Made by a program: the position numbers and the translations under genes. A DNA stretch of 64,000 nucleotides. It comes from Kingdonia uniflora. Its lineage: Eukaryota; Streptophyta; Magnoliopsida; Ranunculales; Circaeasteraceae. The stretch covers positions 496,001 to 560,000 of the forward strand of contig JACGCM010001110.1 in assembly GCA_014058105.1 (NCBI GenBank), read 5' to 3'. The notes under the pieces are model-generated. The model made no database searches and was not told where the DNA came from. It was given only the letters and a program-made list of their open reading frames with translations. This document shows, in pieces, positions 22,440 through 33,926 of the stretch. The first letter of the stretch is position 1, and every line of letters begins with the position of its first letter.

Positions 22440-23004
22440 CCTACCTTCTGTTCAAATTATCACAAATTTTTATCACTTCCCACATGTTCCCATTCAGTTG
22501 GGCCAGGAATGCCTCAATAGTATTTAAAATACCTTTAGCGATATTGCTTAAAGGCACCATTAGCCCAAAATCTAACTGGGCAAGGTATCACATGAATCCC
22601 TCACCCAGATTACTTTTCACACCCTCATTGAAGTACTCCAGGGAGATAGACTTGGCCACTCCCCTCCCACTTCTCTCATGCCCCAAATCAAGTAGTGAGA
22701 AAAAGTATTGATCACCATTTTTAACCGTACACCCCCTCAACGACCTCCCAACATATTTTATCACCTCACCCCATACACCACCTAAACTACCATTAATTTT
22801 GTAAAACTCCTTGAACACATCTGAATCTACTGGATATGGTAAGAAGTTATCAGGGAAATTTGGAAATGATAATTTATCCTTCCCCTCCACCTTTAACTCT
22901 ACTGCATCCAAGCTATCAGCTCTTAGCTTTCCCCTTATAGATTCTACATTATCAATTCCTACAGGTACATCCTCAATCAAACGATCAGAAGTCGAAGTCT
23001 CCAT
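22440..23004 (-). pseudogene. Antisense gene of E3, PF04195-like domain
   Basis: A 138-residue open frame from 23004 (METSTSDRLIEDVPVGIDNV, LSFPNFPDNFLPYPVDSDVF, KEFYKINGSLGGVWGEV, RSLRGCTVKNGDQYFFSLLD) ends in a single stop at 22588. The same frame continues as YLAQLDFGLMVPLSNIAKGI, LNTIEAFLAQLNGNMWEVIK. This is the best preserved copy of the domain in the window. E2 lacks the stop at this point (EGFLCYLSQL), so the stop is a lesion specific to E3. Confidence 0.65.
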
Positions 23005-23462
23005 ATCAAGAGTATGCTCGAAATTGAGGCTTATTTCTAAAGCCTTCTCACACCCCTACCTACATACAGGTCTAGGTATTCTAATCAAATTTATTTATAA
23101 TTATATATATATATCACATAGCAACATATATGCTTTTCCATACAAAGCTCCAAATTACAGAGAAGCAAAACCACTTTTCACAACTTTCCTCAAAATAGCC
23201 AAATTTTCAAATTTCAAATACACACAAAAATAGTAAACTTCACATCCATCAGCATATGATTCTTCTAAATCATAAAAATACACACACACAAATCAGTAAA
23301 ATCAACTATAACTCACTAACCTTCAACGTCAGAAAATGAGTCAGGGATCTCAAACACCTCCTTTTCGTAATAGAACTTCGCAACAAGGGTTTGATCTCAA
23401 ATACCACAATGGCACGCCCTTTTTCCCTCCGGATGAGATGACTACTTTCGTTTACTCTATCT

Positions 23463-23657
23463 CTAAAATCTTTGCAACTCAATTTTCCTCTCTTTCTCTC
23501 TAGCTTTTCGTATCCATATTTTTTGTAAACATTTGAATGAAGAAGAGAAAAGGGTATTTATACTTTCTCTCTCCAACCATAAATAGTTGTTGGGGATCAC
23601 ATAAGCCACCCTCTGTTTTGGAACTGAGGCGTCCCTTTTACTATTTCTATCAGACAA
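23463..23657 (-). pseudogene. Antisense gene of E3, module iii
   Basis: 64-residue frame: MSDRNSKRDASVPKQRVAYV, then IPNNYLWLERESINTLFSSS and a basic end. It matches module iii of E2 (SEKNASVLESRTVRAW, ERERINSPSSSPSK). It lies between the PF04195-like module and the E4 insertion, in the same order as in E2. Confidence 0.5.
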
Positions 23658-24066
23658 TTCGTACCTTTAGGGTAAAAATACTTTCTATCACTACCCCAAG
23701 TCTTATATTTAAATGTATTTCTCTCTCTCCTACCCAAATCTCTCTCACACTTTCCCACACTCATGATGATACACTCCACTTATACGCAATCAAACTTTAT
23801 CTCTAACAAAATACTGATAATCTTATTCCTATTCTCCTACTGTTGTTACTTATACAACTTTTGATGTCATTTCCAATACTACACCATTTCAAAATTTAAA
23901 TATTTAATTTCAACAACATCTATAACAAACAAGGAACAAATTCATAACATAAGTATTATCACTCTATTTCACTTATATTTATCCAAACTAACAGAAGTTC
24001 GCCTTCTCAAACATAGTCACACATAAAACAACCAAGATGCCCTGGATCACCATATCTAATAAGTAT

Positions 24067-24772
24067 TGTAGGGGCCTAGTTTCGCAGAGGGGAAACTTAG
24101 CTCTTACACCTTGAAGGTTATCATCGGCTAGGGGCTTTCACAAATATATAAGGCTATAAACAACTAGTTTAATGTGCTAACATACTTGCATGGAGTTCAT
24201 GAATAGGGTTTTCCACAATCTCTAGCGAAGATTTGAATAGAATTTGGTATATATATCGAGTTAGGTGACAGTTCGAGTTAAGTGAAGGTTACAGGGTAGT
24301 CGAAGGCAATCTTGGAGGGGGTTTTAGGCAAAGTTTTTCCAACCCCTCCATAGTGTCCCCCTCTTCTATTTATAGGGGACAGAAAAGGGGTGAGTCACCA
24401 TATGAGGTTGGATTACATATTTACCCCTTGGGGTAGCTGTCTTGTACGATAAGTCGGTTATGACACTGTAGCTGTCTGGCGGCTTGTTTCCACTATTTTA
24501 TCTGGTGAGCTGGTTGTCAGGTGTGTCTGCCTTCGACCATGTATTACTATGGCCGAAGTCATTCTAGAATTAATGGTGACTGACGATATTTGGCTTTGGC
24601 TTTGGCTTTGACAAACTATGATGAAGCTTTCTAATGTTTGAGTGTTTGATTAATCTTGGAAGGCTTCGTGAGACTCGTTGTTAGTCTTGCTGGGCTTCAA
24701 GACTTTATGTAAGCTTTGATGTAGCCTTTGAGTATTCGACTGGTACTAGAAGGCCGCGAATAGGCAACTGCA
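24067..24772 (-). repeat. E4 3' LTR (706 bp)
   Basis: Near-collinear with 41006-41668. Shared blocks include AAACTTAGCTCTTACACC, AACAACTAGTTTAATGTGCT, GAGTTCATGAATAGGGTT, CCAACCCCTCCATAGTGTCC and TTCGACCATGTATTACTATG. It has a slightly longer 3' end than its partner (TGTAGGGGCCTAGTTTCGC against TGTGAGG on the plus strand). Imperfect TTTGGC repeats lie at 24590-24611. Confidence 0.85.
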
Positions 24773-24777
24773 TTCGC

Positions 24778-27444
24778 TGTCACGCCCCAAAATCCAGTAA
24801 TCGATAGCTTGACCAATTACTAGATTCTAAGTAGTCCAGGTCAAGGAATCCAAGATTCTACCCCACAAATAGCCATGCCGTAGACAAATTCTGGCTCGGC
24901 TATTCACATATAGCAATAATCATCAGAGTAAAGAATAAACAATAACAATATAACGCGGAAGCAAAATACATATATATACATATCAGATGAAAATGTAATA
25001 CAACATCTCTAATAAAAGCTCAGTGACACATGCTGAGAACACCTATAGAAATCTAGAAGCAAAAGAAATCTGCAGCGGCACAATCTGTCTCTGAACTGGC
25101 TACCCATGCGGCAGTCCAAGCTAATAAGCCTCTAAAATGGTTAAAGTGCGAGAGTGAGCAAACAACGAGCTCACTAATCCAACAGAACTAAATAACTTAC
25201 TAGCAACTGGTACTGAAAAATAGAGTAAAGATGAATGTAATATAGAATAGGTAAATACAATCTAGCAAAATAATAAGTGGCCATGACAGATACAGAGTTG
25301 ATAAGAAAGGAAATAAAGTTGATGAGGAAAGGAAATAGAGTTAATGAGAGGAGAGAATAGAGAAGGAATGTGAGAAGAGTATATGGAAGAGAATGTGAAG
25401 GTATGATAATATGCAATGCCATGATGAGAAGTAATGACTAGGATAATCCCACACTTATCCTAGATGCAGTAAAATGTTATGATGAGCAGGGATATTCCCA
25501 TAAATATCCCCTAATGCAGAATGATTCAGTGTTTTAAAAGTGTACGCGATCTTATTAAAATGTTGGTTAATCAACAGCTAACGTTTAATTTCTTAAAGAG
25601 ATCAGTAAAGGGATACACAGGTACGATTTGGTTAAGCTCGACCAAGCTAGGATGGTTGCACTTGATCAAAGTGGATTTGGGTGTATCAACCCTCGAAACA
25701 ATAGTCTGAACATTTTAAGGAATTTCAACCTCACCGTTGAATAAGTTAGGATCTCCATGACTCTGCCTCATACCATTCCACACTCTAGAGTGGTTGTACT
25801 AGGTATGATAATGTCATTCTCAATCTCACCGTGCCTTTTAACCCGATCTTACGGACTCCTTGGATCCTATCGAAGGTCAACCGAGACAGAGTGTTCGTGT
25901 ATCCAATCTCAATAAGTTTTGAAAATGTGTCATAAGTTGTTAAGGTGTAACCGGTGCACAAGAGAACAACGTAACTGCCACTCACACGGCAACACAAATT
26001 AGGATGAATAGGGACTCGGTTGCACCAACTATGCATAGCTGACACAACAACCTAACCGTCACTACATCTAACCCAATAATCTATTAAAGCTGGAAGGAGT
26101 ATTCCTGGGCAAGCCACGAGAATGCTAGGTCCTATGCGAACCAAAAACTCAACCAACCACCACTAACTAAACTCAGGTCCTATGCGAACCAAAAACCAAC
26201 TACATAATCAATTACAACCCAACTACAGGCTAACAATATAAACCAAATAATTCCTAGGCTAAATTATAGTAAATCACAAAACATCTCTAAGCTCAATATA
26301 ACTTTCTAAAACAATACTAGGAAAATAGTATAGAAACTTAGTGATGAAGGAATAAAACTCACCTGAAGACAATCCCAAGTCCTGCGGAAAACCAACTAAA
26401 ATCTACGGAACGGCAAACGGAACGCCTGACAAGCTATCACAATCAATAAGGATAACAAGCAACCAATCAATTCAAGAAAACAGAAGTAACCCAAACCCTA
26501 GAATTACAAATCACAAATCGAAAAAGAAAGGGGCAATACTCACCCAAGGAAAGGCGAGGAAGTCCACCCAACAACGATTCCAAACACTGAGGAAATCAAG
26601 GGAATTAAAGTAAGGGAAAGGGTGAGTGGTGAGTGAGTGAGAGAATTGAGAGAGAGAGAAGAGGAATGAAAGTAAAAACTAAGAAAAGAATAAAACACCC
26701 GCCAAGTCGTTCGAACGACAAAGAAGTCGTTTGAATGGACAAGGAAAGACACTGAAAGGATCCAAAAGTCGTTTGAATGGACCCAAAAGTCGTTCGAACG
26801 ACTAGGAAATCATGGGCCAAATTCCAGGGGGAATGCCACTTCGTTTCATAGGTCGTTCGAACGACCTATCAAACGACTAAGAATTCTCAGGCAAATCCTA
26901 AGACCCTCTCAAACCAAAGGATCACCCCGGACACCCCGAAAACACCATAGACCACTACCACTACCACACAAACACTACTACAAGCCCGACAAAGGTTTTC
27001 CAAAGTAAAAACACCTCCTCCACCGCCTCACGGCCACCAAAATGCCTAAACCTCCAAAAAGGAATCTTTTGCTCGAGAAACTCTGGAAACTTACCGGCCA
27101 CTCCAACGGCTCATCGGAATCACCTCAAACTACACACACAACAAACAAACAAACATTATTGCCAACCCATCTAGGGGTTCCCAGGGCCACAACGCCACCT
27201 CCTCCTCTGAATGACCACCGAACCACCAAAACTACAAAAATAAATCTAATTTAAACCACCGAAAGGAATAAATGAATGCATAAAGGATGAATAAAATAGA
27301 TGAAAGAGTACATGCGGAAAATGAATGCAGAACTTAGCGTGAAGGAAAGGAATCTAATATGCCGATGAGATAAAGAATAGGAATATATAAGCAGAAATGG
27401 AATTTGAGTGAAAATTAGGAATAAATAAAATATGGGTCATTACA
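24778..27444 (-). repeat. E7 3' LTR, full length (2667 bp)
   Basis: On the minus strand it runs TGTAATGACCC...GGGCGTGACA. The outer end is at 24778, only 5 bp (TTCGC) from the E4 LTR. It contains a purine-rich AAAGGAAATAGAGTTGATGAG repeat near 25310-25360 and the palindrome cluster at 26706-26869. The plus-strand frame at 27042-27254 inside it is Thr/Pro-rich, without support as a gene. Confidence 0.9.
26706..26869. promoter_or_regulatory. Cluster of GTCGTTCGAACGAC palindromes in E7 LTR U3
   Basis: Perfect palindromes GTCGTTCGAACGAC lie at 26706-26719 and 26789-26802. The third, 26848-26869, extends to 22 bp (half-site ATAGGTCGTTC). Degraded copies GTCGTTTGAATGGAC lie at 26726-26740 and 26768-26782. 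The spacings suggest a deliberate dimer-binding array in the promoter half of the LTR. The truncated partner LTR lacks this part. Confidence 0.6.
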
Positions 27445-27460
27445 ATCTACCTCCCTAAAA
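27445..27460 (-). other. E7 polypurine tract
   Basis: Minus strand TTTTAGGGAGGTAGAT directly before the TGTAATG start of the 3' LTR. Confidence 0.8.
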
Positions 27461-27491
27461 AAAGCTTCACCCCCGAAATTAAACGTATACC

Positions 27492-27722
27492 TCATTCTGA
27501 GAATAAAAGTGGATAGTGCCTCCACACATCAGCCTCTAACTCCCAGGTAGCCTCCTCTGGACCATGGTGACTCCACTGGACTTTCACAAACGGAATAACC
27601 TTGTGGCGAAGAACCTTTTCCTCGCGATCCAAAATACACTCCGGATGCTCAAGATATGAGGCATCATCCCGAACCTCTATCGGTTCCCAATCAATCACGT
27701 GAGTAGGGTCCCGCTCGTACTT
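27492..27722 (-). CDS. E7 integrase-linked chromodomain
   Basis: The frame from 27698 reads EPIEVRDDASYLEHPECILD, REEKVLRHKVIPFVKVQWSH, HGPEEATWELEADVWRHYP and ends LLFSE. V-x-W-x-[HN]-H-x-x-x-EATWE is the diagnostic chromodomain C-terminal box of chromoviral integrases, thought to guide integration to chromatin marks. It is separated from integrase by one stop. Confidence 0.9.
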   Translation of the reverse strand, partial: KYERDPTHVIDWEPIEVRDDASYLEHPECILDREEKVLRHKVIPFVKVQWSHHGPEEATWELEADVWRHYPLLFSE

Positions 27723-28800
27723 CTACATCATAGAAACATGGAAGATTATGTAAACTTTGCTCAGCTGCGGCAACAACGCCAAACGGTATGCTAACTCTCC
27801 AACTCTGTCCTGAATCTCAAACGGGCCAATATATCTCGGAGCTAGCTTCCCCTTCTTGCTGAAATGCATCATGCCCCTCATCGGTGAAACCTTCAGCAAA
27901 ACATGATCCCCGAATAGAAACTCTAGCGGTCTCCTGCGGATGTCGGCGTAACTCTTCTGTCGGCTCTGTGCTGTAGGTAACCGATCCCTAATGGTAGTAA
28001 CTACCTCAGTAGTTTTTCGAACCAAGCCTGGTCCCTGTAAGCTCTGCTCACCAACCTCTGGCCAACACAAAGGTGATCTGCATGGTCTACCATATAAAGC
28101 CTTGTAAGGTGCCATCCCGATGCTCGACTAAAAGCTATTGTTGTACGCGAACTCAGCCTAATGTAAATACTCATCCCAGCTGCCCTTGAAATCCAAAACA
28201 CAAGCTTGAAGCATGTCCTCAAGAATCTAGTTGACTCGCTCTGTCTGACCGTCGGTCTGAGGGTGAAATGTTGTAATAAAATCCAGTCTAGTATCCATAG
28301 TTCACTAAAAACTCTGCCAAAATTTGATGGTAAACCAGACATCTCTATCTGACACAATAGACACTGGAATCCCGTGTAAACGAATAATCTCCCTCACATA
28401 TATCCTGTACAACTCGTCAGTAGTCATAGTCGTGCGAACCTGAATGAAATGTGCCAATTTGGTCAATCGGTCCACTATCACCCAAATAGAATTGTGTTGT
28501 TTCTTCATCCGCGGTAAACCCGATATGAAGTCCATCGTCACATGCTGCCATTTCCACTCTGGAATAGGTAAAGGTTTAAGCTGTCCCACCAGTTTCTGAT
28601 ACTCGGCCTTCACCTGCAGGCAAGTTAGACATTTGGAAACAAAATAAGCTATCTCGCACTTCATATTGTCCCACCAAAAATGTCTCTTCAGGTCCTGGTA
28701 CATCCTCGTACTGCCTGGATGAATGGTGTATCTCGAACCATGAGCCTCACTCAAAACCTCACGTTTCAGTACCTCAGAATCTGGCATGCATAATCTGCCC
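27723..28800 (-). pseudogene. E7 integrase
   Basis: Zinc-binding HHCC: H in AHGSRYTIHPGSTRMYQDL, then CLTCLQVK. Core: WQHVTMDFISGLP (first Asp) and IPVSIVSDRDVWFTIKFW (second Asp). A frame change near 28310 leads to FHPQTDGQTERV (Glu). The C-terminus reads MAPYKALYGRPCRSPLCWPE, HFSKKGKLAPRYIGPFEIQD and a PQLSKVYIIFHVSM end. Stops at about 28229, 28143 and 28125, plus the one at 27723. Confidence 0.9.
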
Positions 28801-28865
28801 CTGTATCTGACCCTACCATCTGAACTAACTGTCCAATCAGATCTGGTGTCGTCTGAAGCCCAAGA

Positions 28866-29650
28866 CTATAATCTGTCGTCCAGTTGCTGCACCTCTATAA
28901 TCTGAGAAATCAAGGACGGCTGAACTCTCAGATTTGCAATAAGACCACCCGTAGTCTGTGATTCCAAAATTAACCCAAACTCTGCAATGTCGCTAAGCAT
29001 CGTCCACTCACGAATGATCAGACGTGCAAGTAATCCTCTGGGAAAACGACTCAAAGCGTCGGCCACCATGTTCGCCTTCCCCGGGTGATACTGCCAATCT
29101 ACATCGTAGTCCTTCAGAAATTCCATCCACCTGCGTTGTCTCATGCTCAGCTCCTTCTGAGAGAAAAGATACCGTAAACTCTTGTGATCAGAAAAGAGCT
29201 TGAATCTCTCCCCATATAAGTAGTGTCTCCAGATCTTCAGCACATAAACCACTGCTGCCAACTCGAGGTCATTAGTAGGATGATTCATCTCGTGTACTAA
29301 GTTGTCTCAAAGCGTAAGCTACCACATTACCCTCCTGCATCAACGCGCAACCAAGTCCGCTAAGTGACGCATCACTGTATACTCTGTACCTCTGCCCACG
29401 GGACGGAATAATCAAAACAGGCTCCGTTGTCAACCTTTTCTTCAACTCTACGAAAGCTGAAGAACATCTGTCGTCCCAAACGAACTGAATGTCCTTCTGT
29501 GTCAAACGGGTCAAAGGAGCTGTAATTCGCGAAAACCCCTCAATAAATCTACAATCGTAACCAGTTAAACCCAGAAAACTGCGAATCACGGTAACGCTCG
29601 TCGGCTATGTCCAATCTACAACAGCTATAACCTTGGAAGGATCTACTACA
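28866..29650 (-). pseudogene. E7 RNase H domain, one frameshift
   Basis: 29589-29272: IRSFLGLTGYDCRFIEGFSR, then YSDASLSGLGCALMQEGNVV. After a frame change near 29285 it continues [40 protein letters not shown] and [13 protein letters not shown]. This is the standard Ty3/gypsy RNase H. Confidence 0.9.
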
Positions 29651-29659
29651 GTTCCATAC

Positions 29660-30399
29660 TTAGACACCACGTGCCCTAGGAATTTCACCTTCTGCTGCCA
29701 AAAACTCACACTTTTCAAACTTTGCGAATAATACGTTCTCCCGAAATGTCTGTAAAGCGATCCTCAAATGCTCCTCGTGCTCAGCCTCAGTCCCCGAATA
29801 TATCAAAATGTCATCGACGAATACAGTGACGAACCGGTCAAGAAAGGGGATGAAAACACGGTTCATCAAATCCATAAAAGCTGCGGGCGCGCTCGTCAAA
29901 CTGAACGGCATAACTAGAAACTTATAGTGTCTGTAACGAGTCCGAAAGGTTGTCTTCAAAACATCAGCTGCCCTGATCCTCAGCTGGTGGTAATCTGATT
30001 TGAGATCAATCTTCGAAAAGAACTGCGCTCCTTGAAGCTGGTCAAACAAGTCCTTGATCCTCGGCAACGGATATCTGTTCTTGATCGTGACTTTGTTCAA
30101 CTCGCAGTAGTCAATACAGAAACGCATCAAGTCATCTTTCTTCTTTGGGAACAAAACTGGAGCTCCCACGACGAAGTACTCGGTCGAATAAATCTCTGAT
30201 CTATCAACTCATAAATTTGATCCTTCAGCTCTTTCAGCTCAACAGGCGTCATACGGTACGGTGCCTTCAAAATTGGTGTTGTACCAGGAACAAGATCTAT
30301 GCCAAAATCAATCGCTCTCATCGGCGGTAAACTGGGAATCTGGTGGAAAATGTCAGAATAATCACAAACTACCGGAATAGAGCTAACGTCCACGCCCAA
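29660..30399 (-). pseudogene. E7 reverse transcriptase, one frameshift
   Basis: Starts YSDIFHQIPSLPPMRAIDF and [20 protein letters not shown]. After a frame change near 30165 it continues [76 protein letters not shown] and [13 protein letters not shown] (FVDD catalytic box). Confidence 0.9.
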
Positions 30400-30411
30400 A
30401 GACTCTAACTC

Positions 30412-31188
30412 TTAGAAAGCTAATAAGCCGTCCCCTGGCTGCACAAGTTTCGAACTAGAGAACACAAATCGCCTCTTACCAGGAATACGAAAGGTAGCCA
30501 TCTTCTCGAAGCAGTCTAAGGTGACCCGGTGCGTCGACAACCAATCCATGCCTAGGATGATGTCAAACTCATGCATCGGCAAAATTAATAGGTCTGCTAA
30601 TAGGACGCGACCACAAACAACTATCAGGCAATCTCTACATATACGTGAGATGGACACTGAAGAATCTAAAGGAGTACCCATGGAAACCTCATCAATCAAT
30701 AAAGAAGACTCAAAGCCAATAATGCAGAGAAATGCAGATGCGATGAATGAATGCGATGCGCCAGAATTGAAAAGGACATGAGCGGGCAAATAAGAGACAT
30801 GAATTGTACCTTCTACCACAAGTGGAGCGGTACGAGCATCGCGCCTCCCCACTACAAACACTCTGCCCTGACCACGGCCCTGAACCTGACCATGCTGCTG
30901 TGTTGGATGATGCGGTCTCTGAACGCCCTGAGGTCCTAGAACTATCTGTCTGCCCTGTGGACCCTGAAATTGTCGTAGCGGCTGCTGACCTCTGTCTTGT
31001 TTGGGACAGAGCTTCCTAACATGCCTAATTCCCCCGCAGTTCGAACAAGTGTGAGAAGAAAGTTGTACCCTCTCTAAATACTGTCCGCCCGTAGCCCGAA
31101 CTGGAGTACCCTCAAATCTCCGCCTCTTCGAACCCAAGCTGTCATACTGTGTCTGAACCGCCTTTCCCTTGTCGAGTCTTGTATCCTG
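30412..31188 (-). pseudogene. E7 zinc knuckle and aspartic protease; catalytic Asp changed
   Basis: The zinc knuckle at about 31050 reads CSNCGGIRHVRKLC; the expected CX2CX4HX4C spacing is kept, with the final Cys in KLCPKQ. The protease box reads PAHVLFNSGASHSFIASAF. The family has F-D-S-G-A-[ST]-HSF, so the catalytic Asp is Asn here. FDIILGMDWLSTHRVTLDC near 30540 is the second conserved region. A stop precedes ELESLGVDV at about 30412. Confidence 0.85.
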
Positions 31189-32097
31189 TCACACTGCGTT
31201 CTTTGCGTCTCTGGACCTGCAATCCTCTGCCTCATTTTGTTCTAAAGCTAACGCCTTAGACAAAACCTCCCTGTAAGTACTGGCACCGGAGGAGATCAAG
31301 AACCTCCTGAAGAAAGGACGAAGACCTCTTAAAAATTTCATCTTCTTCTGTTCCTCACCCTGAAAAATAAATGGTACGTAACGAGCGAGCTTGTTAAACC
31401 ACTGTTCAAAGCGAGCCACACTCATATCACCCTGCTCAAGTGTGTAGAACTCAGAAATACAGGCGTCTTTATAGCTCTGGGGAAAATACTGATCGAAGAA
31501 ACGCTCATGGAATGATGACCAAAGAATAGGAGACCCCAAAACCGTCCTCTTGGCCATATCCCACCAATAATCTGCCTCCCCCTGAAGTAGGTAAGCTGCA
31601 AGTGTCACCCGCTGATCGCCGGGAAACATCATCGCGCCCAAGGTCTTCTCTATAGACATGAACCATGCTTCGTCCTCTGAAGGAATCAATGTACCAGAAA
31701 AAGTAGGGTGCTTGTTTCTCTGAAGCTGCTCTAAGTAACTGTGCTCCCTGTGTACTAGGCTCCTAGCCTACTAAAAAGAAGTGACAAAACTCTCCATAAA
31801 CTGCTTCATCTCTGCTGAAACGCCTGAAGCTGCTGGGACTGGTAAAATACATGGCTGCCCTGGAATCACTGGAGTAAGCGGGGCACTCTGATAAAGCTAA
31901 ACCCCTGGTACTACTCCCACACTAACCCCAGCCTCAGAAACTATCGGCTTTGCCTGAGGGATCAGAACAGACCCCGAACTCTCCTAACAAACCACTGGCT
32001 CATCCGCCACTACTCCACTGTGCAAACCCTGGCGAACACCCCCTCGAATACCCCCACGGGTTCTAGCACGAACTCTGCCTCTGTCACCTCTAGCCAT
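31189..32097 (-). pseudogene. E7 gag
   Basis: The start ATG at 32097 (MARGDRGRVRARTRGG) gives a basic N-terminus. The Retrotrans_gag core is at 31689-31189 (IPSEDEAWFMSIEKTLGAM, VTLAAYLLQGEADYWWDMAK, FHERFFDQYFPQSYKDA, EQWFNKLARYVPF). Stops at about 31985, 31900, 31770 and the TGA at 31189 interrupt it. The tryptophan-rich LQGEADYWWDM motif is typical of chromovirus gag. Confidence 0.85.
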
Positions 32098-32258
32098 CTG
32101 TCACGAATAAGGAAACAGAACTTGGAACGGATAAGAAAGGATTAGGAATAGGAAAGGAATACGATAATGCATGAAATCTGAAAAGAATCGATCCTAACTC
32201 TGTCTAAAGAATAGCTCGTCATATGATTTGCAATAACAGAGATAAGTATTAACCTTAC

Positions 32259-32270
32259 GCTCTGATACCA
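32259..32270 (-). other. E7 primer-binding site (initiator tRNA-Met type)
   Basis: Minus strand TGGTATCAGAGC, starting 4 bp inside the LTR end. It is the standard complement of the plant initiator tRNA-Met 3' end, used by many Ty1/copia elements and chromoviruses. Confidence 0.9.
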
Positions 32271-32274
32271 AGTT

Positions 32275-33926
32275 TGTCACGCCCCAAAATCAAGTAATCG
32301 ATAGCTTGACCAATTACTTGATTCTAAGTAGTGCAGGTCGAGGAATCCAAAATTCTACCCCACAAATAGCCAAGCCGTAGACAAATTTTGGCTTGGCTAT
32401 TCACATATAGCAATAATCATCAGAGTAAAGAATACACAATAACAATATAACGCGGAAGCAAAAGACATATATATACATATCAAATGAAAATATGATACAA
32501 CATCTCTGATAAAAGCTCAGCGACACATGCTGAGAACACCTACAAAAATCTAGAACCAAAAGAAATCTGCAATGGCACAATCTGTCTTTGAACTGGCTAC
32601 CGACGCGGCAGTCCAAGCTAATCAACCTCTAAAATGGTTAAAATGCAAGAATGAGCGAACAACGAACTCACTAATCCAACAGAACTAAATAACTTACTAA
32701 CAACTAGTACTAAAAAATAGAGTAGAGGTAAATGTAATATAGAACAGGTAAATACAATCTAGCAAAATAATAAGTGACCATGACAGATATAGAGTTGATA
32801 AGGAAAGGAAATAGAGTTGATGAGGAAAGGAAATAGAGTTGATGAGAGGAGAGAATAGAGAAGGAATGTGAGAAGAGTATATGGAAGAGAATGTGAAGGT
32901 ATGATAATATGCAATGCCATGATGAGAAGTGATGACTAGGATAATCCCATACTTATCCTAGATGCAGTGAAATGTTATGATGAGCAGGGATATTCCCATA
33001 AATATCCCCCAATGTAGAATGATTCAGTGTTTTAAAAGTGTACGCAATCTTATTAAAATGTTGGTTGATCAACAGCTAACATTTAATTTCTTAAAGAGAT
33101 CAGTAAAGGGATACACAGGTACGATTTGGTTAAGCTCGACCAAGCTAGGATGGTCGCACTTGATCAAAGTGGATTTGGGTGTATCAACCCTTGGAACAAT
33201 AGTCCAAACATTTCAAGGAATTTCAATATCACCATTGAATAAGTTGAGATCTCTATGACTCTGCCTCATAGCATTCTACACTCCGGAGTGGTTGTACTAG
33301 GTATGATAGTGCCATTCCCAATCTCACCATGTCATTTAACCCGATCTTACGGACTCCTTGGATCCTATCGGAGGCCAACCGAGATGGAGTGCTCGTGTAT
33401 CCAATCTCAATAAGTTTTGAAAATGTGTCATAAGTTATTAAGGTACAACCGGTGCACAAGAGAATAACACAGCTGTCGCTCACACGGTAACACAAATTAG
33501 GATGAATAGGGACTCAGTTGCACCGACTATGCATAGCTGACACAGCAACCTAACCATCATTACATCCAACCCAACAATCTATTAAAACTGGAAGGGGGAT
33601 TCCTGGGCAAGCCACGAGAACTCTAACCCAACCACCACTAACTAAACTCAGGTCCTATGGGAACCAAAAACCAGCTACAGAATCAATTACAACCCAACTA
33701 CAGGCTAACAATATAAACCAAATAATTCCTAGGTTAAATTATAGTAAATCACAAAGCTTCTCTAAGCTCAATATAACTCTCTAAAACAATACTAAGAAAC
33801 TAGTATAGAAACTTAGTGATAAAGGAATAAAACTCGCCTGAAGACAATCCCAAGTCCTGCAAAAAGCCAACTCAGAAAACCAACTAAAATCCGCGGAACG
33901 GCAAACGGAACGCCTAACAAGCTATC
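32275..33926 (-). repeat. E7 5' LTR, truncated (1652 bp)
   Basis: Matches 24778 to about 26437 of the full LTR with scattered substitutions and a short deletion near 33620. Homology stops at ACAAGCTATC (33917-33926), where E4 repeat sequence begins. About 1 kb of the 5' (U3) end, including the palindrome cluster, is missing. Confidence 0.9.

Larger units (their letters stand above)
24778..33926 (-). mobile_element. E7: chromovirus (Tekay/Del-like) LTR retrotransposon inserted in E4
   Basis: Minus-strand order: truncated 5' LTR (33926-32275), initiator-Met primer site, gag, zinc knuckle, protease, RT, RNase H, integrase, chromodomain, polypurine tract, 3' LTR (27444-24778). A chromodomain after integrase defines chromoviruses. 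Long LTRs with an initiator-Met primer suggest the Tekay/Del clade. Only a few stops and frameshifts break the ORF, so it is younger than the Tat elements. The two LTRs differ at roughly 6-7% of sites over the first ~350 bp (counted by eye). Confidence 0.85.

Noticed and set aside
22811..23233. 140-residue plus-strand ORF
   Set aside because: It overlaps the minus-strand PF04195-like frame of E3, which is supported by homology to E2.
27042..27254. Thr/Pro-rich ORF within the E7 LTR
   Set aside because: LTR promoter sequence of low complexity; no domain, and the partner LTR lacks the region.
30521..31019. Plus-strand ORFs in the E7 protease region
   Set aside because: They mirror the minus-strand gag-protease frame, which has clear zinc-knuckle and protease motifs.
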